Shown one piece after another: positions 17,747 to 27,661 of a stretch of 64,000 bases of DNA. The DNA comes from Planctomycetales bacterium 10988 (GTDB taxonomy: Bacteria; Planctomycetota; Planctomycetia; Pirellulales; Pb10988): positions 1,364,001 through 1,428,000 of the forward strand of contig CP043547.1 of NCBI GenBank assembly GCA_009664345.1, read 5' to 3'. The notes beneath the pieces were generated by a model. It was not told where the DNA came from. It ran no database searches and was given only the letters and a program-made list of their open reading frames with translations. The position numbers were made by a program, and so were the translations under genes. Position 1 is the stretch's first letter. Each line of letters opens with the position of its first letter.

Positions 17747-18862
17747 TTAATCTTGGCCAAGCATCATGGTAAAGTATTCCCCACTACGCCCTAAACCGAT
17801 ACGCGTATGTTTGCCCATCATATTTCGATGATGGCCAGGACTATCAAACCATCCCTCCACCACTTCGATTCCATCGGTTAATCCCCGAAAGATATTCTCT
17901 CCACTTGCCGTGGTGCCAAATTTATTGGCGCGTTCCCAAGGGGTTTTCATTCCTTCCACGGGAGAAATATGATCAAAATAATCTCGATCATTCATTTGTT
18001 TTGAATGATAGCGAGAAGCAGCACAGAGTTTTAAATCTACTCGTAAAAGTCGCAGACCCAAGAGCCCTCGCAAAAGATTCGTATAATGCAGCGCCCGCAA
18101 TTCTTGATAGTCGAGAGGTTTTAATTTTTCGACATTTTCTTTTAATGTTTCTCGATCTTCAGAAGGGAGCGGCAACAACTCCCAGCAAGCAAGCTCTTCT
18201 TCACTAATTAAATATTCTTCGAAAGAAGGACGGTTAAGCCAACTTTCTTTCGGAGGGGAGATTGATTGTTTAATTGCTTTTAAACATTGATCCATCTCGC
18301 GACCTTGTGACAAAAGTTCTCGACGTTGACTTGATAAGCTTGAACTCTGATCTAACACTTTCTGACGGTCAGGAATTAACCATTGTGTTAAGGTTTTCCG
18401 GGCAGGATCAGCAACTTCCTTAATTTCTTCTTCAGTCAATTCTTCACGATCTGAAAGTGCGATCACTTTTTCACGTAAAGAATTGATTTGAGATTCCTGG
18501 TCAGGCTGAATTGTTTTCTGAAAGCTCGCTGCTTGTTCTCGAAATTTGGATCGATAACTTTGTAGCTGTTGATTTAATTCTTCACTGATGTAGTCCAGCA
18601 ATTCATCCCCAACAACTTCTGACATTTGCTGCATTTGTTTCAACAACTCTTCACGCTCTTGTAAAGTATTTCCACTTTGACAAAAGTCAGAGATCAATTG
18701 ATGCGCCTGCTGACGCTGCTGAGATTTCAACTCTTGTGGTAATTGAACTTCTTGAGCTTGAAGTGAAACCATTCCGAGCAAACCGACACAAAGAATGGCT
18801 GCTACTGGCAAAAGGTTAAAACCAGATCGCTTGAAAGATTCTGATCGAAGTAAAGAAAACAT
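17747..18862 (-). CDS. Secreted CAP/SCP-domain protein with coiled-coil stalk
   Basis: Start set at ATG 18862 (371 aa) because it gives a clean signal peptide (LLPVAAILCVGLLGMVSLQAQ); an in-frame TTG at 18913 would put 17 odd residues ahead of it. Residues about 40-230 are Glu/Gln/Arg-rich helices predicted to form coiled coils. The C-terminal 120 residues are a CAP (SCP/PR1) domain: ASRYHSKQMNDRDYFDH, HISPVEGMKTPWERA, SGENIFRG, GWFDSPGHHRNMM and HTRIGLGR, with the two His and two Glu of the usual CAP cavity. Function is unknown, perhaps extracellular binding. It lies downstream of the fliM-like gene on the same strand. Confidence 0.82.
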   Translation of the reverse strand: MFSLLRSESFKRSGFNLLPVAAILCVGLLGMVSLQAQEVQLPQELKSQQRQQAHQLISDFCQSGNTLQEREELLKQMQQMSEVVGDELLDYISEELNQQLQSYRSKFREQAASFQKTIQPDQESQINSLREKVIALSDREELTEEEIKEVADPARKTLTQWLIPDRQKVLDQSSSLSSQRRELLSQGREMDQCLKAIKQSISPPKESWLNRPSFEEYLISEEELACWELLPLPSEDRETLKENVEKLKPLDYQELRALHYTNLLRGLLGLRLLRVDLKLCAASRYHSKQMNDRDYFDHISPVEGMKTPWERANKFGTTASGENIFRGLTDGIEVVEGWFDSPGHHRNMMGKHTRIGLGRSGEYFTMMLGQD

Positions 18863-18928
18863 CGAAACACCCAGACAAAGATTTAATTCCATTAATAAAT
18901 AAGTCGTAAACAATTCACTATCATTTCT

Positions 18929-19867
18929 TTAGGAATCTCGTTTCATTTGTCCAGTTGGTTTGGCTGCTTTCTTACCTTCATACTCCCCGTAATCCACCGG
19001 AATAATCTGATTCTCTTGATTATCCAGTGATTCAATCCAAAGTTCAAAGTTCGATGAAACGGGAATATCGGTCGTTAAGAAATCGCCAGGGCGAAGATTG
19101 AGAAGTTCCAAGCGTTTGATGGAAAAGGAGGGGAGTCGTAAGGAAACATGCGCTGTCTCCTCTTTTTTCGATAAGTTAGAATCCGATGCAACAGCTTCCT
19201 CGGAAATCCTAACAATGGAAGACTCTTTTGAGTTCGAACCAGTCTGTTCTTCTAACTTCTTATATATTTCAGGAAGTAAGTTTGACCAGGTGGAAGCGGG
19301 AAGCAGCAGTTGAACATCACCGACCGTTTGTTCAATAGAAACTTTCCACTTGAGGACCGTATAAACTTGGTCCCCTTTTAAAGCTCGCAAGACAGGGAGC
19401 TTGCTATCGAGTGAAAGTAGCTTTAATGCGACTTCTTGATGGATTATCGCCTGCCATGCTTGTTGCCAATGACTGAGAAAAGCATTCCCGATCCGCTGAA
19501 AAACTCGTTCCTCAAAAGAACTAAAAGTCTGATAACGAGAAGGTAAATTTTCTTCAGTTTGGCCTAAGAAGCGGGAAGCCAAGGAATAGAAAGTCGCTGC
19601 TTCACAATGTAGCAGCCAAGGACCTCCGGCACATCCACCCGTGATTAATTGAAGGCCTTCTAAGCCATCTAACCCGGTTAGCCAGGTTTGAAGTGCCTGC
19701 TGGGAAGCCAATTGGTAAGTGAGTTGGATCGGGGATCGGGTCCACTCCGCAAGTTGCAACGCCCAAGTTTGCGCGAACCGCTGTTGGAATGAATTCCAAG
19801 TGGCTGACTCGATGAACTCTTGTACGAATTTCTCTTCTCGATTTCCTCCCGATGTTTCCAACTGCAT
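18929..19867 (-). CDS. fliM: FliM-like flagellar motor switch protein with SpoA domain
   Basis: 312-aa cytoplasmic protein. Residues about 1-200 resemble the FliM middle domain (EFIESATWNSFQQRFAQTWA, then SFEERVFQRIGNAF). The C-terminus is a SpoA (FliN/FliM-C/SctQ) domain: VSLRLPSFSIKRLELLNLRPGDFL, then VSSNFELWIES. A low-complexity linker (about 205-230) joins them. FliM of the flagellar C-ring is the best call; a type III secretion SctQ protein is the alternative, since SpoA domains occur in both. AAGGAGGA before the ATG is a strong ribosome binding site. It lies 47 nt after proA and no other flagellar gene is in view. Confidence 0.7.
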   Translation of the reverse strand: MQLETSGGNREEKFVQEFIESATWNSFQQRFAQTWALQLAEWTRSPIQLTYQLASQQALQTWLTGLDGLEGLQLITGGCAGGPWLLHCEAATFYSLASRFLGQTEENLPSRYQTFSSFEERVFQRIGNAFLSHWQQAWQAIIHQEVALKLLSLDSKLPVLRALKGDQVYTVLKWKVSIEQTVGDVQLLLPASTWSNLLPEIYKKLEEQTGSNSKESSIVRISEEAVASDSNLSKKEETAHVSLRLPSFSIKRLELLNLRPGDFLTTDIPVSSNFELWIESLDNQENQIIPVDYGEYEGKKAAKPTGQMKRDS

Positions 19868-19914
19868 GAGACTTCCTCCTTGAAGTTCTGCAGACTCTCT
19901 ATTTGATCGTCGCC

Positions 19915-21189
19915 TTATTCGCGGATTTGTCCTTCCCCGAAGACGACATATTTATAGCTGGTGAGTTCTCGCAATCCGCAGGGACCTCTGGCATGGAATT
20001 TATCCGTGCTGATACCGATTTCCGCCCCAAGGCCGAACTGTCCCCCATCATTGAAGCGAGTGCTGGCGTTCACGATGACCGCCGAGCTATCGACTTCTAC
20101 CGTAAATTTCCGAGCACGGGAAATATCTTTCGTAACGATCGCTTCGGTATGCCCGGAGCTATAATGATTAATGTGCTTGATCGCGTCTTCGATGGAATCA
20201 ACGATGACCGCGGACATCACGGGGCCGTGAAACTCGGTGAAGTAATCGTCCTTGGTCGCAGGTTTCGCCGATTTCACCAAAGCACAAACCCGCGAATCCC
20301 CGCGAAGTTCCACGCCCAATTCGTCGAATTTCTTCGCGAGGGCCGGCAAGAATTTCGAAGCGATCTTCACATGCACCACCAAGGATTCGGCGGCGTTGCA
20401 AACCCCCATCCGTTGCGTTTTCGCATTGATGGTGATTTTCTCCGCCATTTCCAGGTCGGCACCTTCATCAATATAGACATGGCAATTCCCTGAGAAATGC
20501 TTAATTACCGGCATGGTTGCCTCAGCAGCAACCCGGCGGATCAGGCTTTCTCCACCACGGGGAATCGTCAGATCAATCAAATCGTTCATCTTCAGGAAGT
20601 GCCCAACGGCCTCTCGGTCGGTTGTCGACACCAACTGAACGGCATGTTCCGGAATGCCCGATTCCTTCGCGGCCTGAGAAAGCAAAGAGACGATTGCTTG
20701 ATTGGAGTGAAAGGCTTCTTTCCCACCTCGCAGGATTACCGCGTTACCACTTTTTACACAAAGTGCTGCTGCATCAGAAGTTACGTTCGGTCGAGATTCA
20801 AAGATAAAGAAAACCACTCCCAACGGAACGCGAATTTTTTGTACATCCAACCCATTTGGACGTCGGCTTGAATCCAAAACTTCGCCAACTGGGCTGGGAA
20901 GCAAGGCTACTTCCTCCAAGGCCAAGGCGATCTCTTCCAATCTTTTAGGATTTAAATGCAGACGGTCAATCTCAGCATCTTTCAACCCATAGCCAGGGGC
21001 GTTTTCCAAATCTTGGGCGTTCGCAGACAGAATGGATTCGCGATTGACCCGAATTAAATTGGCTGAATGTCGCAACCAATCTCGAATCACGCCGCCGGAG
21101 ATTCCCGCTAACTCTCGCGAGGCCCTTTTGGCATTTTCCGCAACTTCTCGACAATAGGTTTGCAAATTCTCAACTTCTGCCGTGGCCAT
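19915..21189 (-). CDS. proA: Glutamate-5-semialdehyde dehydrogenase (gamma-glutamyl phosphate reductase)
   Basis: Second step of proline synthesis: NADPH reduction of gamma-glutamyl phosphate to glutamate-5-semialdehyde, in the cytoplasm. At 424 aa it is the usual ProA length. Landmarks are the nucleotide-binding region [19 protein letters not shown], the block [14 protein letters not shown] and the catalytic Cys in [14 protein letters not shown]. proB is not adjacent; proC is 5.5 kb away at 26666. The fliM-like gene follows on the same strand with only 47 nt between, so co-transcription is possible though functionally unexpected. Confidence 0.96.
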   Translation of the reverse strand: MATAEVENLQTYCREVAENAKRASRELAGISGGVIRDWLRHSANLIRVNRESILSANAQDLENAPGYGLKDAEIDRLHLNPKRLEEIALALEEVALLPSPVGEVLDSSRRPNGLDVQKIRVPLGVVFFIFESRPNVTSDAAALCVKSGNAVILRGGKEAFHSNQAIVSLLSQAAKESGIPEHAVQLVSTTDREAVGHFLKMNDLIDLTIPRGGESLIRRVAAEATMPVIKHFSGNCHVYIDEGADLEMAEKITINAKTQRMGVCNAAESLVVHVKIASKFLPALAKKFDELGVELRGDSRVCALVKSAKPATKDDYFTEFHGPVMSAVIVDSIEDAIKHINHYSSGHTEAIVTKDISRARKFTVEVDSSAVIVNASTRFNDGGQFGLGAEIGISTDKFHARGPCGLRELTSYKYVVFGEGQIRE

Positions 21190-21653
21190 GATTTATCTTT
21201 CTCAAATGGTAGAGTCAACGACAACTGACCGCCCGAACTTCAACCTGGAATTTAGACATAGGTGAGGTTGGGAGGGGTTGGCTGTCGGAGTCGAAATCCA
21301 TTTTCAACAAATACGTGCGATCCAACGGCCGTTATGCTTCGTAATAGCAAAGATTCAGCAAGCCGTGAATTGGTTCGTTCGAAATCAGTTCAAGATTGTA
21401 GTATGGATGGCGAAATCCAAATCGTCAACGTCAAACGACTTATCCCACCATGGGAATTCCTGAGAGATTTCCCCTTCCCGATTGAAGGGGCCACTCCCAG
21501 GACGATTCTCGAAAAATCGAACTTGTCAAGAATTGGTGAAAAAGACAAGATGAACGTTTGCCTCAAGGTTTTTAACACCCTGATTCGGTTCGAATATCAC
21601 ACTCTCAATGGGTCGAAATGGAAATCGATCGAGAGCTACAAGGAGGTAGTCTG
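21190..21653. other. Intergenic region proA / cyclophilin lipoprotein
   Basis: 464 bases, divergent. A 6-bp hairpin CCCCTT / AAGGGG (21471-21476, 21485-21490, 8-nt loop) lies mid-region. An ORF from 21262 runs to a TGA overlapping the next ATG as TGATG, but its translation looks random and it has no ribosome binding site, so it is not called. Confidence 0.4.
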
Positions 21654-22379
21654 ATGGCTTCTAACTTTAAGCCTTTGTTTAATTGTATCCTTTTTCCATT
21701 AATCTTGGTAGTTCTAAGTGGCTGTGGGAAAGAGACTTCCAATCCCCCCACCTCTGCGGCTCTCCAAAATTCTATTGATGATTCCATTCTCAGCGATACA
21801 GTTCCCTTTGAAAAGACAACTGATTCTTCTCCTGGGACTTCTTCAAGTTCCACACCTTTGGCATCTCAGTCTGAAACCGTTCAACCAGTGGTTCTCCTTA
21901 AAACAAGTCAAGGAGACATCCGGATTGAACTAGACTGGGAAAACACCCCTCTCACTGCAGAGAACTTCCTCAACTATGTCCAAGAAAAACATTACGATGG
22001 AACGATTTTCCATCAGGTGATTCCAGGCTATTTGGTGTTAGCGGGAATTTTCGACGACCAGGGCAACGAAAAAGCGTCGGGAGTTCCTATTCGGAATGAA
22101 GCCCACAAAGGGGGCAAAAATGTTCGAGGTTCTGTTGGCATGGCCAGACTTCCCGGGGCAATCGATAGCGCAACCTGCGAGTTCTACATCAGCTTGCAGG
22201 AGAATCCCGCCTTAGACCACCAAGGGGATGAGGCAGATGCCTATGGATACTGTGTCTTTGGCAAGGTCGTTGAGGGCCTCGATATCGTCGAAAAAATTTC
22301 CAACCTCGATGTGAAAGACCAAGAAAGCTTTCAGCCCTTGGAAACGGTGCTCATTGAGTCGGCCACACAGATTCGCTAA
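21654..22379 (+). CDS. Cyclophilin-type peptidyl-prolyl isomerase lipoprotein
   Basis: 241-aa envelope lipoprotein that isomerises Xaa-Pro bonds of exported proteins. A lipobox (VVLSGCGK, Cys near residue 23) ends the signal, followed by a Ser/Thr-rich linker to about residue 78. The cyclophilin domain begins VVLLKTSQGDIRIELDWENTPLTAENFLNYV and includes YDGTIFHQVIPGYLV and the core GSVGMARL. The usual FxR of active cyclophilins reads FHQVIPGYL here, and the Phe/Met active-site set is only partly kept, so activity may be reduced. AGGAGGT (21641-21647) sets the ATG at 21654. Confidence 0.9.
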   Translation: MASNFKPLFNCILFPLILVVLSGCGKETSNPPTSAALQNSIDDSILSDTVPFEKTTDSSPGTSSSSTPLASQSETVQPVVLLKTSQGDIRIELDWENTPLTAENFLNYVQEKHYDGTIFHQVIPGYLVLAGIFDDQGNEKASGVPIRNEAHKGGKNVRGSVGMARLPGAIDSATCEFYISLQENPALDHQGDEADAYGYCVFGKVVEGLDIVEKISNLDVKDQESFQPLETVLIESATQIR

Positions 22380-22936
22380 CTCAATTAGTAACAACACCTT
22401 ACCAAAAAGAAAATTCATTTTTTGCCGAACAAGCAAAAGCGATTTTCTGTCCTACCAGTATTAGCCACCGCAATGGAGCGTGGTTCCCGAAAAGACTCAA
22501 GAGGAGTCGATCCTTTTGTCGATTTATTACTTTTCGGATACTTTTCGTTCAAGAAAATTGCAGACTCAGGATAGCAATTGCTTGAACAAGCCAAAAAGAG
22601 AAGAGCTATATTAGTGACACTGTTTCTAAGAACGAGCCAAGTAATACCACCATTTTTACTTTGTGAGACCGCTCAGAAATCGTTATAATCGTTACATTTC
22701 AGTAAAGGTTTCGATAAATCGCCAATAATAGTTAGTCCTGATATTAGAATCTCAAATATTTCAAAAAACTTTTTTTGACGCAACTACCAACCGAGAAAAA
22801 ACTTACAGCAAACCCCCGAAACAAAACACTTGCGTAGCTGGCTGAGAATCTCTATTTTAGTGTCATTCGTCAGTCCCAATCGTTGGAGGGGTCTAGGGCC
22901 AACAGGATTTGGCTGAAATTAAGGAGATCTTATACA
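22380..22936. other. Long intergenic region with 5' leader of zinc-ribbon gene
   Basis: 557 bases without a gene on either strand, AT-rich in its middle part. Just before the next gene, GTTGG...CCAAC (around 22881-22902) and GCCAA...TTGGC can pair alternatively, which could be a folded 5' leader. No known riboswitch signature was recognised. Confidence 0.4.
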
Positions 22937-23188
22937 ATGTCGAAGCGAATCTATTTCGTGCAAGAGTGCCCAACTTGTGGACGGGGTCTCGAGGTTCGCG
23001 TCGAACTTCTTGGTAAGAAAGTGATGTGTCAGCACTGCTGTGGAGGCTTCACCGCGCGTGATCCGGAGACAGTAAGAGACTATGAAGAGAATCAATTAGA
23101 TGCGTTGATGCGTCGGATTGATCATCTGTTAGCTGTGACGGCACCTAAATCGGCGGAACCCCCGATTCAGCCTTCAAAAAGCAGCTAA
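22937..23188 (+). CDS. Small zinc-ribbon protein
   Basis: 83-aa cytoplasmic protein. Two Cys pairs (QECPTCGRGLEV and KVMCQHCCGGF) spaced about 20 residues form a zinc ribbon like the finger-like domains common in planctomycetes. A short acidic/helical tail follows (ENQLDALMRRIDHLLAV). Function unknown. AAGGAG at 22921-22926 lies 10 nt before ATG 22937; an in-frame start 54 nt upstream is weaker. It stands alone, flanked by two unusually long non-coding regions, which suggests its own regulation. Confidence 0.85.
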   Translation: MSKRIYFVQECPTCGRGLEVRVELLGKKVMCQHCCGGFTARDPETVRDYEENQLDALMRRIDHLLAVTAPKSAEPPIQPSKSS

Positions 23189-23706
23189 CCATTCTCTATC
23201 GAGTTGTTTGACCAAGTTGCTTTGCCGAGGGCATCCACTTCATCTCTCAGGCAGATACATCGACAAAGCAATCTCTATATATATCAACCATTGCATGCGA
23301 GTTTGTGAAGCTAATTTTCTCAATTAGCTCCAAGGGTCTTTTTCGCTCTTTGCTCAACTACGAAGTTTTCTCCCGCTTGAGTGTTTTTACCTTTGAATGG
23401 AGCCGCTTTGGCGTCAGCGAAACGAGGATGACAGGAAGTTCGAAGCAGACAAGTCAACTACTTGTCGATGTAGAATGACGAAGTCAGCCGAAGTTGCAGC
23501 TAGCAAAATGGTGCCAGGCAAGGAAAAACGCTCTATCTGTTCGTTTTCTCACAGTGCGTTATACTACTAACTTCTAACCAGACCCAAGTTTTCTACTTCA
23601 AGTCCTCTTCGATCTGTAAGTAGTCTCTATCATTAGGGTTACGTTAGGCACTCGATAATTCTTGTGAGATACGTTCAACCAACAAGCCTCAGCTGGAGTC
23701 AACAAC
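23189..23706. other. Intergenic region with GC-rich patch
   Basis: 518 bases without a supported gene. A patch at about 23395-23520 is more GC-rich than its surroundings and contains a perfect hairpin GACAAGT / ACTTGTC (23448-23454, 23460-23466, loop CAACT). It might be a non-coding RNA; it does not match SRP RNA, RNase P RNA, 6S or tmRNA hallmarks. Confidence 0.4.
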
Positions 23707-24627
23707 ATGGCAGTTCCGAGCATCCATCCCGAATCAACAAAAATTGGCTGGATCGGCACCGGGGTGATGGGATCGAGTATGTGTGGGCATCTGATCGATT
23801 GTGGTTTTTCCGCCACCGTTTACAATCGCAGCCCCGAAAAAGCGCAACCCCTTGTCGACAAAGGGGCTACGCTTGTCGATAGCCCTCTTGAAGTCGCAAA
23901 GAATAGCGATGTCATTTTCACGATTGTCGGCTTTCCTCACGATGTGGAAGAGGTCATTCTTGGCGAGCAGGGCGTTCTGAAAGGATGTTCTGAAGGAAAT
24001 ATCATTGTTGATATGACCACCAGCAAACCCTCTCTTGCCGAAACCATTGCCGCCGAAGCAAAGAAACAAGGGGTTCATAGTGTTGATGCCCCGGTCTCTG
24101 GGGGAGATGTCGGAGCCAAAGAAGCCCGACTTTCCATTATGATCGGGGGAGAAAAAGAAGTCGTTGACGCCCTTAACCCTTGTTGGGAAGCCATGGGCAA
24201 AACGATCGTCTACCAAGGCCCCGCCGGTGCAGGTCAACATACAAAAATGGTCAATCAGACCTTGATCGCAACCATGATGATTGGTGTTTGCGAAGCATTA
24301 TTATATGGATATAAGGCCGGGCTTGATCTCGAAACGGTCATGAAATCGGTCAGTTCCGGAGCCGCTGGTAGTTGGTCTCTTTCCAATCTCGGCCCACGTA
24401 TCATTCAGAACAACTTTGATCCTGGTTTCTTTGTGGAACACTTCATCAAAGATATGGGGATTGCTCTGGAAGAATCAAAACGGTTGGGGCTTTCCATGCC
24501 AGGTCTGGCACTTGCACATCAGCTCTATTTGGCTTTGCAGGCTCAAGGCCATGGGCGAAAGGGAACGCATGCCCTCCAACTTGCTCTTTCATCGCTCTCG
24601 AATATCGACTGGCCAAATCGTAGCTAA
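23707..24627 (+). CDS. Beta-hydroxyacid dehydrogenase (3-hydroxyisobutyrate dehydrogenase family)
   Basis: 306-aa NAD(P)-dependent oxidoreductase. The family covers 3-hydroxyisobutyrate, tartronate semialdehyde (GarR) and related substrates; the exact one is not readable. Seen are the dinucleotide motif [15 protein letters not shown], the substrate motif [11 protein letters not shown], the catalytic Lys in [11 protein letters not shown] and the C-terminal [10 protein letters not shown]. The ribosome binding site is weak, and the N-terminal 10 residues before WIGTG are somewhat longer than usual. A good terminator follows at 24653-24697. Confidence 0.9.
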   Translation: MAVPSIHPESTKIGWIGTGVMGSSMCGHLIDCGFSATVYNRSPEKAQPLVDKGATLVDSPLEVAKNSDVIFTIVGFPHDVEEVILGEQGVLKGCSEGNIIVDMTTSKPSLAETIAAEAKKQGVHSVDAPVSGGDVGAKEARLSIMIGGEKEVVDALNPCWEAMGKTIVYQGPAGAGQHTKMVNQTLIATMMIGVCEALLYGYKAGLDLETVMKSVSSGAAGSWSLSNLGPRIIQNNFDPGFFVEHFIKDMGIALEESKRLGLSMPGLALAHQLYLALQAQGHGRKGTHALQLALSSLSNIDWPNRS

Positions 24628-24652
24628 CTCGATCGCCAACTTAACGTTACTC

Positions 24653-24697
24653 AAGAGAAGAAGGATCGTTTACATGCCGTCCTCGCTTCTCTTTTTT
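24653..24697 (+). terminator. Terminator of the hydroxyacid dehydrogenase gene
   Basis: AAGAGAAG (24653-24660) / CTTCTCTT (24686-24693), with an inner AGGA/TCCT extension, followed by a T run to 24697. Confidence 0.85.
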
Positions 24698-24794
24698 CAT
24701 GTCCCATTGATTTTCCCAAAAGAAAGCGACTCATCTAAATCAATATTTCCCCCCTATAGCAAGCAAGAAAAGTTGATAAGATGGGGGAAAGAGA

Positions 24795-24881
24795 CTTTAA
24801 GTTTGTGGTCATAAGTCAACTGGGAGTTACCTCTTCCAGTATTTACCTTACCCTGAAGGGTTTTAACCACTGACTTCTAAC
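24795..24881 (+). repeat. Dispersed palindromic repeat, copy B
   Basis: About three quarters identical to copy A over the full length. Outer arms GTTTGTGGTCAT and TTTTAACCACTGAC pair with one mismatch. The inner hairpin CTGGGA / TTCCAG around GTTACCTC matches in structure the CTTGAA / TTCAAG hairpin of copy C. Confidence 0.9.
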
Positions 24882-24977
24882 TTTCTGATGGAGTCAACGA
24901 ACTCCCAATATCTTGGGGATGTCCACTCACCCCCCAACCCACCTTCTACTCTCGCTTTGATTTTATAAGTGAATCCA

Positions 24978-26651
24978 ATGGCACAACAATATATCTACAC
25001 GATGCGTGGCTTGACCAAACGCTTCGATAAAAACGAAGTGTTGAAAAATATCTGGCTCTCTTTTTATCCTGGTGCGAAAATCGGGGTTCTCGGCCGAAAC
25101 GGTTCTGGAAAAAGTACGCTACTGAGAATTATGGCGGGCCTCGATGACGAATACGACGGAGAAGCCCAGCTAACTTCCGGCTTCACTGTGGGATATCTTT
25201 CCCAAGAACCTCCTCTAAACCCGGAAAAGGATGTCCAAGGAAATATCGAAGAAGCCGTCGCAGAAACGAGAGGGCTCCTCAAAGAATTCGATGAGATCAA
25301 TGCCAAATTTGCCGAACCGATGGAACCGGAGGAGATGGAAAAGCTTCTCGATCGGCAAGCCAAAGTTCAGGATGCTATCGAAGCCGCCGACGCCTGGGAT
25401 TTGGATCGACGTTTGCAAATCGCGATGGATGCGATGCAACTTCCCCCTGGCGATGCGGATGTCACCAAGCTCTCCGGTGGCGAACGTCGCCGGGTTGCTT
25501 TGTGTAAAATTCTCTTGGAACGCCCAGACTTATTGCTGTTGGATGAACCGACAAACCACCTGGATGCGGATAGTGTGTCTTGGTTGGAAAGGCATTTGGC
25601 CGATTACCCTGGCACGATTGTCGCGGTGACCCACGATCGTTATTTCCTCGATAACGTCGCTGGTTGGATTTTAGAAATCGATCGCGGTGAAGGGATTCCT
25701 TTTGAAGGGAACTACTCTTCTTGGCTGGAACAAAAGCAAGAACGACTGGCAAAAGAAGAGAAAGCCTCGGCCGCCCGACAACGTACTTTGGAACGGGAAT
25801 TAAAGTGGATTCGATTAGCCCCTCGTGCTCGCCAAGCCAAGAATAAAGCCCGGATCAACGCCTATGAAGCCTTGGCAAGTCAGGAGTTTAAGGATAAGGA
25901 CGAAGAGTTCGAACTTCAAATTCCTCCCGGCTCTCACCTTGGGGATTTGGTTGTCGAAGCCAAAGACGCCTCGAAAAGTTTTGGGGATAATGTCTTAATC
26001 GAAGACCTCAACTTCCGCCTCCCGGCAGGGGGAATCGTCGGAGTAATCGGTCCGAATGGGGCTGGGAAAACAACCCTCTTCCGCATGATCGTTGGCCAAG
26101 AGGAACCGGATTCTGGAGTTTTACGCGTTGGGCAAACGGTTGAATTGGGATATGTGGACCAAACCCGAGATGCCCTCAGCCCGGATGCCACGGTTTATGA
26201 AGAAATATCCGGTGGACATGATGTGTTGGAAATGGGTGGTAAGAAATTAAACTCGCGGGCCTATGTCTCACGCTTTAACTTTAAAAAAACCGATCAGCAG
26301 AAAAAAGTCGGCGTGTTAAGTGGGGGAGAACGTAACCGTGTGCATCTTGCCAAGCTGTTAAGAAAAGGTTGCAACCTTCTCCTCTTAGATGAACCGACCA
26401 ATGACCTCGATGTGGATACGCTCCGTGCTTTGGAAGATGCCCTCGTCACCTTTGCGGGGTGCGTGGTTGTCATTAGCCACGATCGGTGGTTCCTTGATCG
26501 GATCGCCACCCATATCCTTGCGTTTGAAGGAGACGGACACGTTCACTGGTGTGAAGGGAACTATCAAACCTATCAACAACAAAAGATGGAACGACTGGGC
26601 ATCGATCCCGATCAACCAACTCGCTTCCGTTATAAAAAACTTCAACACTAA
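24978..26651 (+). CDS. ettA: Energy-dependent translational throttle protein EttA (ABC-F ATPase)
   Basis: 557-aa soluble ABC-F protein that binds the ribosomal E site and gates translation elongation according to ATP level. The N-terminus [14 protein letters not shown] is EttA-like. Two nucleotide-binding domains: Walker [10 protein letters not shown] and GPNGAGKTT, signatures KLSGGERRR and VLSGGERNR, Walker [13 protein letters not shown] and [12 protein letters not shown], with the ABC-F linker ([14 protein letters not shown]) between them. The start is ATG 24978; a GTG three codons earlier is in frame but less likely. The C-terminus matches EttA ([11 protein letters not shown]). It converges on proC with a short CGATAA/TTATCG hairpin (26653-26671) between them. 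Confidence 0.96.
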   Translation: MAQQYIYTMRGLTKRFDKNEVLKNIWLSFYPGAKIGVLGRNGSGKSTLLRIMAGLDDEYDGEAQLTSGFTVGYLSQEPPLNPEKDVQGNIEEAVAETRGLLKEFDEINAKFAEPMEPEEMEKLLDRQAKVQDAIEAADAWDLDRRLQIAMDAMQLPPGDADVTKLSGGERRRVALCKILLERPDLLLLDEPTNHLDADSVSWLERHLADYPGTIVAVTHDRYFLDNVAGWILEIDRGEGIPFEGNYSSWLEQKQERLAKEEKASAARQRTLERELKWIRLAPRARQAKNKARINAYEALASQEFKDKDEEFELQIPPGSHLGDLVVEAKDASKSFGDNVLIEDLNFRLPAGGIVGVIGPNGAGKTTLFRMIVGQEEPDSGVLRVGQTVELGYVDQTRDALSPDATVYEEISGGHDVLEMGGKKLNSRAYVSRFNFKKTDQQKKVGVLSGGERNRVHLAKLLRKGCNLLLLDEPTNDLDVDTLRALEDALVTFAGCVVVISHDRWFLDRIATHILAFEGDGHVHWCEGNYQTYQQQKMERLGIDPDQPTRFRYKKLQH

Positions 26652-26665
26652 ACGATAAAATTTTA

Positions 26666-27466
26666 TTATCGCCCAAGTTCTTTCGAACGCTCGGTTGCAG
26701 CACGAACCGCTTGAATCATGGCATTGCGAAGCCCAATCTCTTCGAGTTTCGCAATGCCATTGATCGTTGTCCCTCCTGGGCTTGTGACTTGATCTTTTAA
26801 TTCACCCGGATGAAGCTGCGTGGTTAACACCATTTGCGCTGCTCCCAATACTGTTTGAGCCGCCAACTCGGTCGCCAGGCTCCTTGGCAAACCTTGCAGC
26901 ACTCCGCCATCACTCAAAGCTTCAATCAATAAATAAATATATGCAGGCCCGGAACCAGACAATCCGGTGACAGCGTCCATCTGTTTTTCTTCGACTTGCC
27001 AAGCCTTTCCTACACAATTCAACAAGTTTTCTATCACTTTTATTTCTTCACTTGTTACACCTTTTACAACGCTAAAACAAGCGGCCCCCTCACCGACCAA
27101 GGCAGGAGTATTGGGCATCACTCTGACGATTTTCCGTTCGGTTCCGATCAACTCTCTCAACTGGTTTAACGGCACGCCGGCGGCGATGGAAAGGATTAGT
27201 TGCTCCTCTTTCCAACTTGACTTCAGTGGAGAAAGCACCTCTCGCATCATCTGTGGTTTCACGGCAAGGATCACAATGGAAGAGTCGTTGACAACTTTTT
27301 GATTATCCTCAACTGTTTCTATATTCGTAGCAGCTTGAAATTTTTCTCGTGAAGGTAAATAAGGATCACTGGCGATCATCCCTTCTTTTTCCACATATTC
27401 TTTCTGTAGAATTCCACTCGCCAGCGCGGTCGCCATTTTACCTGCGCCAATAAAACCAATTCTCAT
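26666..27466 (-). CDS. proC: Pyrroline-5-carboxylate reductase
   Basis: Last step of proline synthesis, NAD(P)H reduction of pyrroline-5-carboxylate. 266 aa, standard length. The Rossmann start MRIGFIGAGKMATALASGI and the C-terminal signature LHPGELKDQVTSPGGTTI are diagnostic, with MPNTPALVGEGA in between. GGAAAAG upstream of the ATG serves as ribosome binding site. The gene converges on ettA; proA lies at 19915-21189 on the same strand but is not linked in an operon. Confidence 0.96.
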   Translation of the reverse strand: MRIGFIGAGKMATALASGILQKEYVEKEGMIASDPYLPSREKFQAATNIETVEDNQKVVNDSSIVILAVKPQMMREVLSPLKSSWKEEQLILSIAAGVPLNQLRELIGTERKIVRVMPNTPALVGEGAACFSVVKGVTSEEIKVIENLLNCVGKAWQVEEKQMDAVTGLSGSGPAYIYLLIEALSDGGVLQGLPRSLATELAAQTVLGAAQMVLTTQLHPGELKDQVTSPGGTTINGIAKLEEIGLRNAMIQAVRAATERSKELGR

Positions 27467-27661
27467 ATGTAATCTTTTCCTAAACTTTTGTTGATGATGT
27501 CATGAAGGTTTTTTGAAAAATTGATGAACTCTTCCCAGCCTATTTCGCGTATTTCAAAGTCTGTTATTCTAAAGAAAAGGTCATCATCTATTGCAGTCTG
27601 GCGTATTCGATTGTTGCGGTTGTTTTCCAAGCTCGATCAAAATTCAAAAAGAGGAAAGCGA

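Larger units (their letters stand above)
24628..24977. other. Intergenic region holding a terminator and repeat copy B
   Basis: 350 bases. It holds the terminator at 24653-24697, palindromic repeat copy B at 24795-24881, and about 95 bases upstream of ettA where its promoter should be. No gene. Confidence 0.8.

Noticed and set aside
21262-21654. 130-codon ORF ending in TGATG with the cyclophilin lipoprotein start
   Set aside because: The overlap looks like coupling, but the lipoprotein has its own strong AGGAGGT, and the ORF translation looks random without a ribosome binding site.
23448-23466. SRP RNA or other known housekeeping RNA
   Set aside because: The patch lacks the conserved GGAAGCAGC core of SRP RNA and hallmarks of RNase P RNA or tmRNA.
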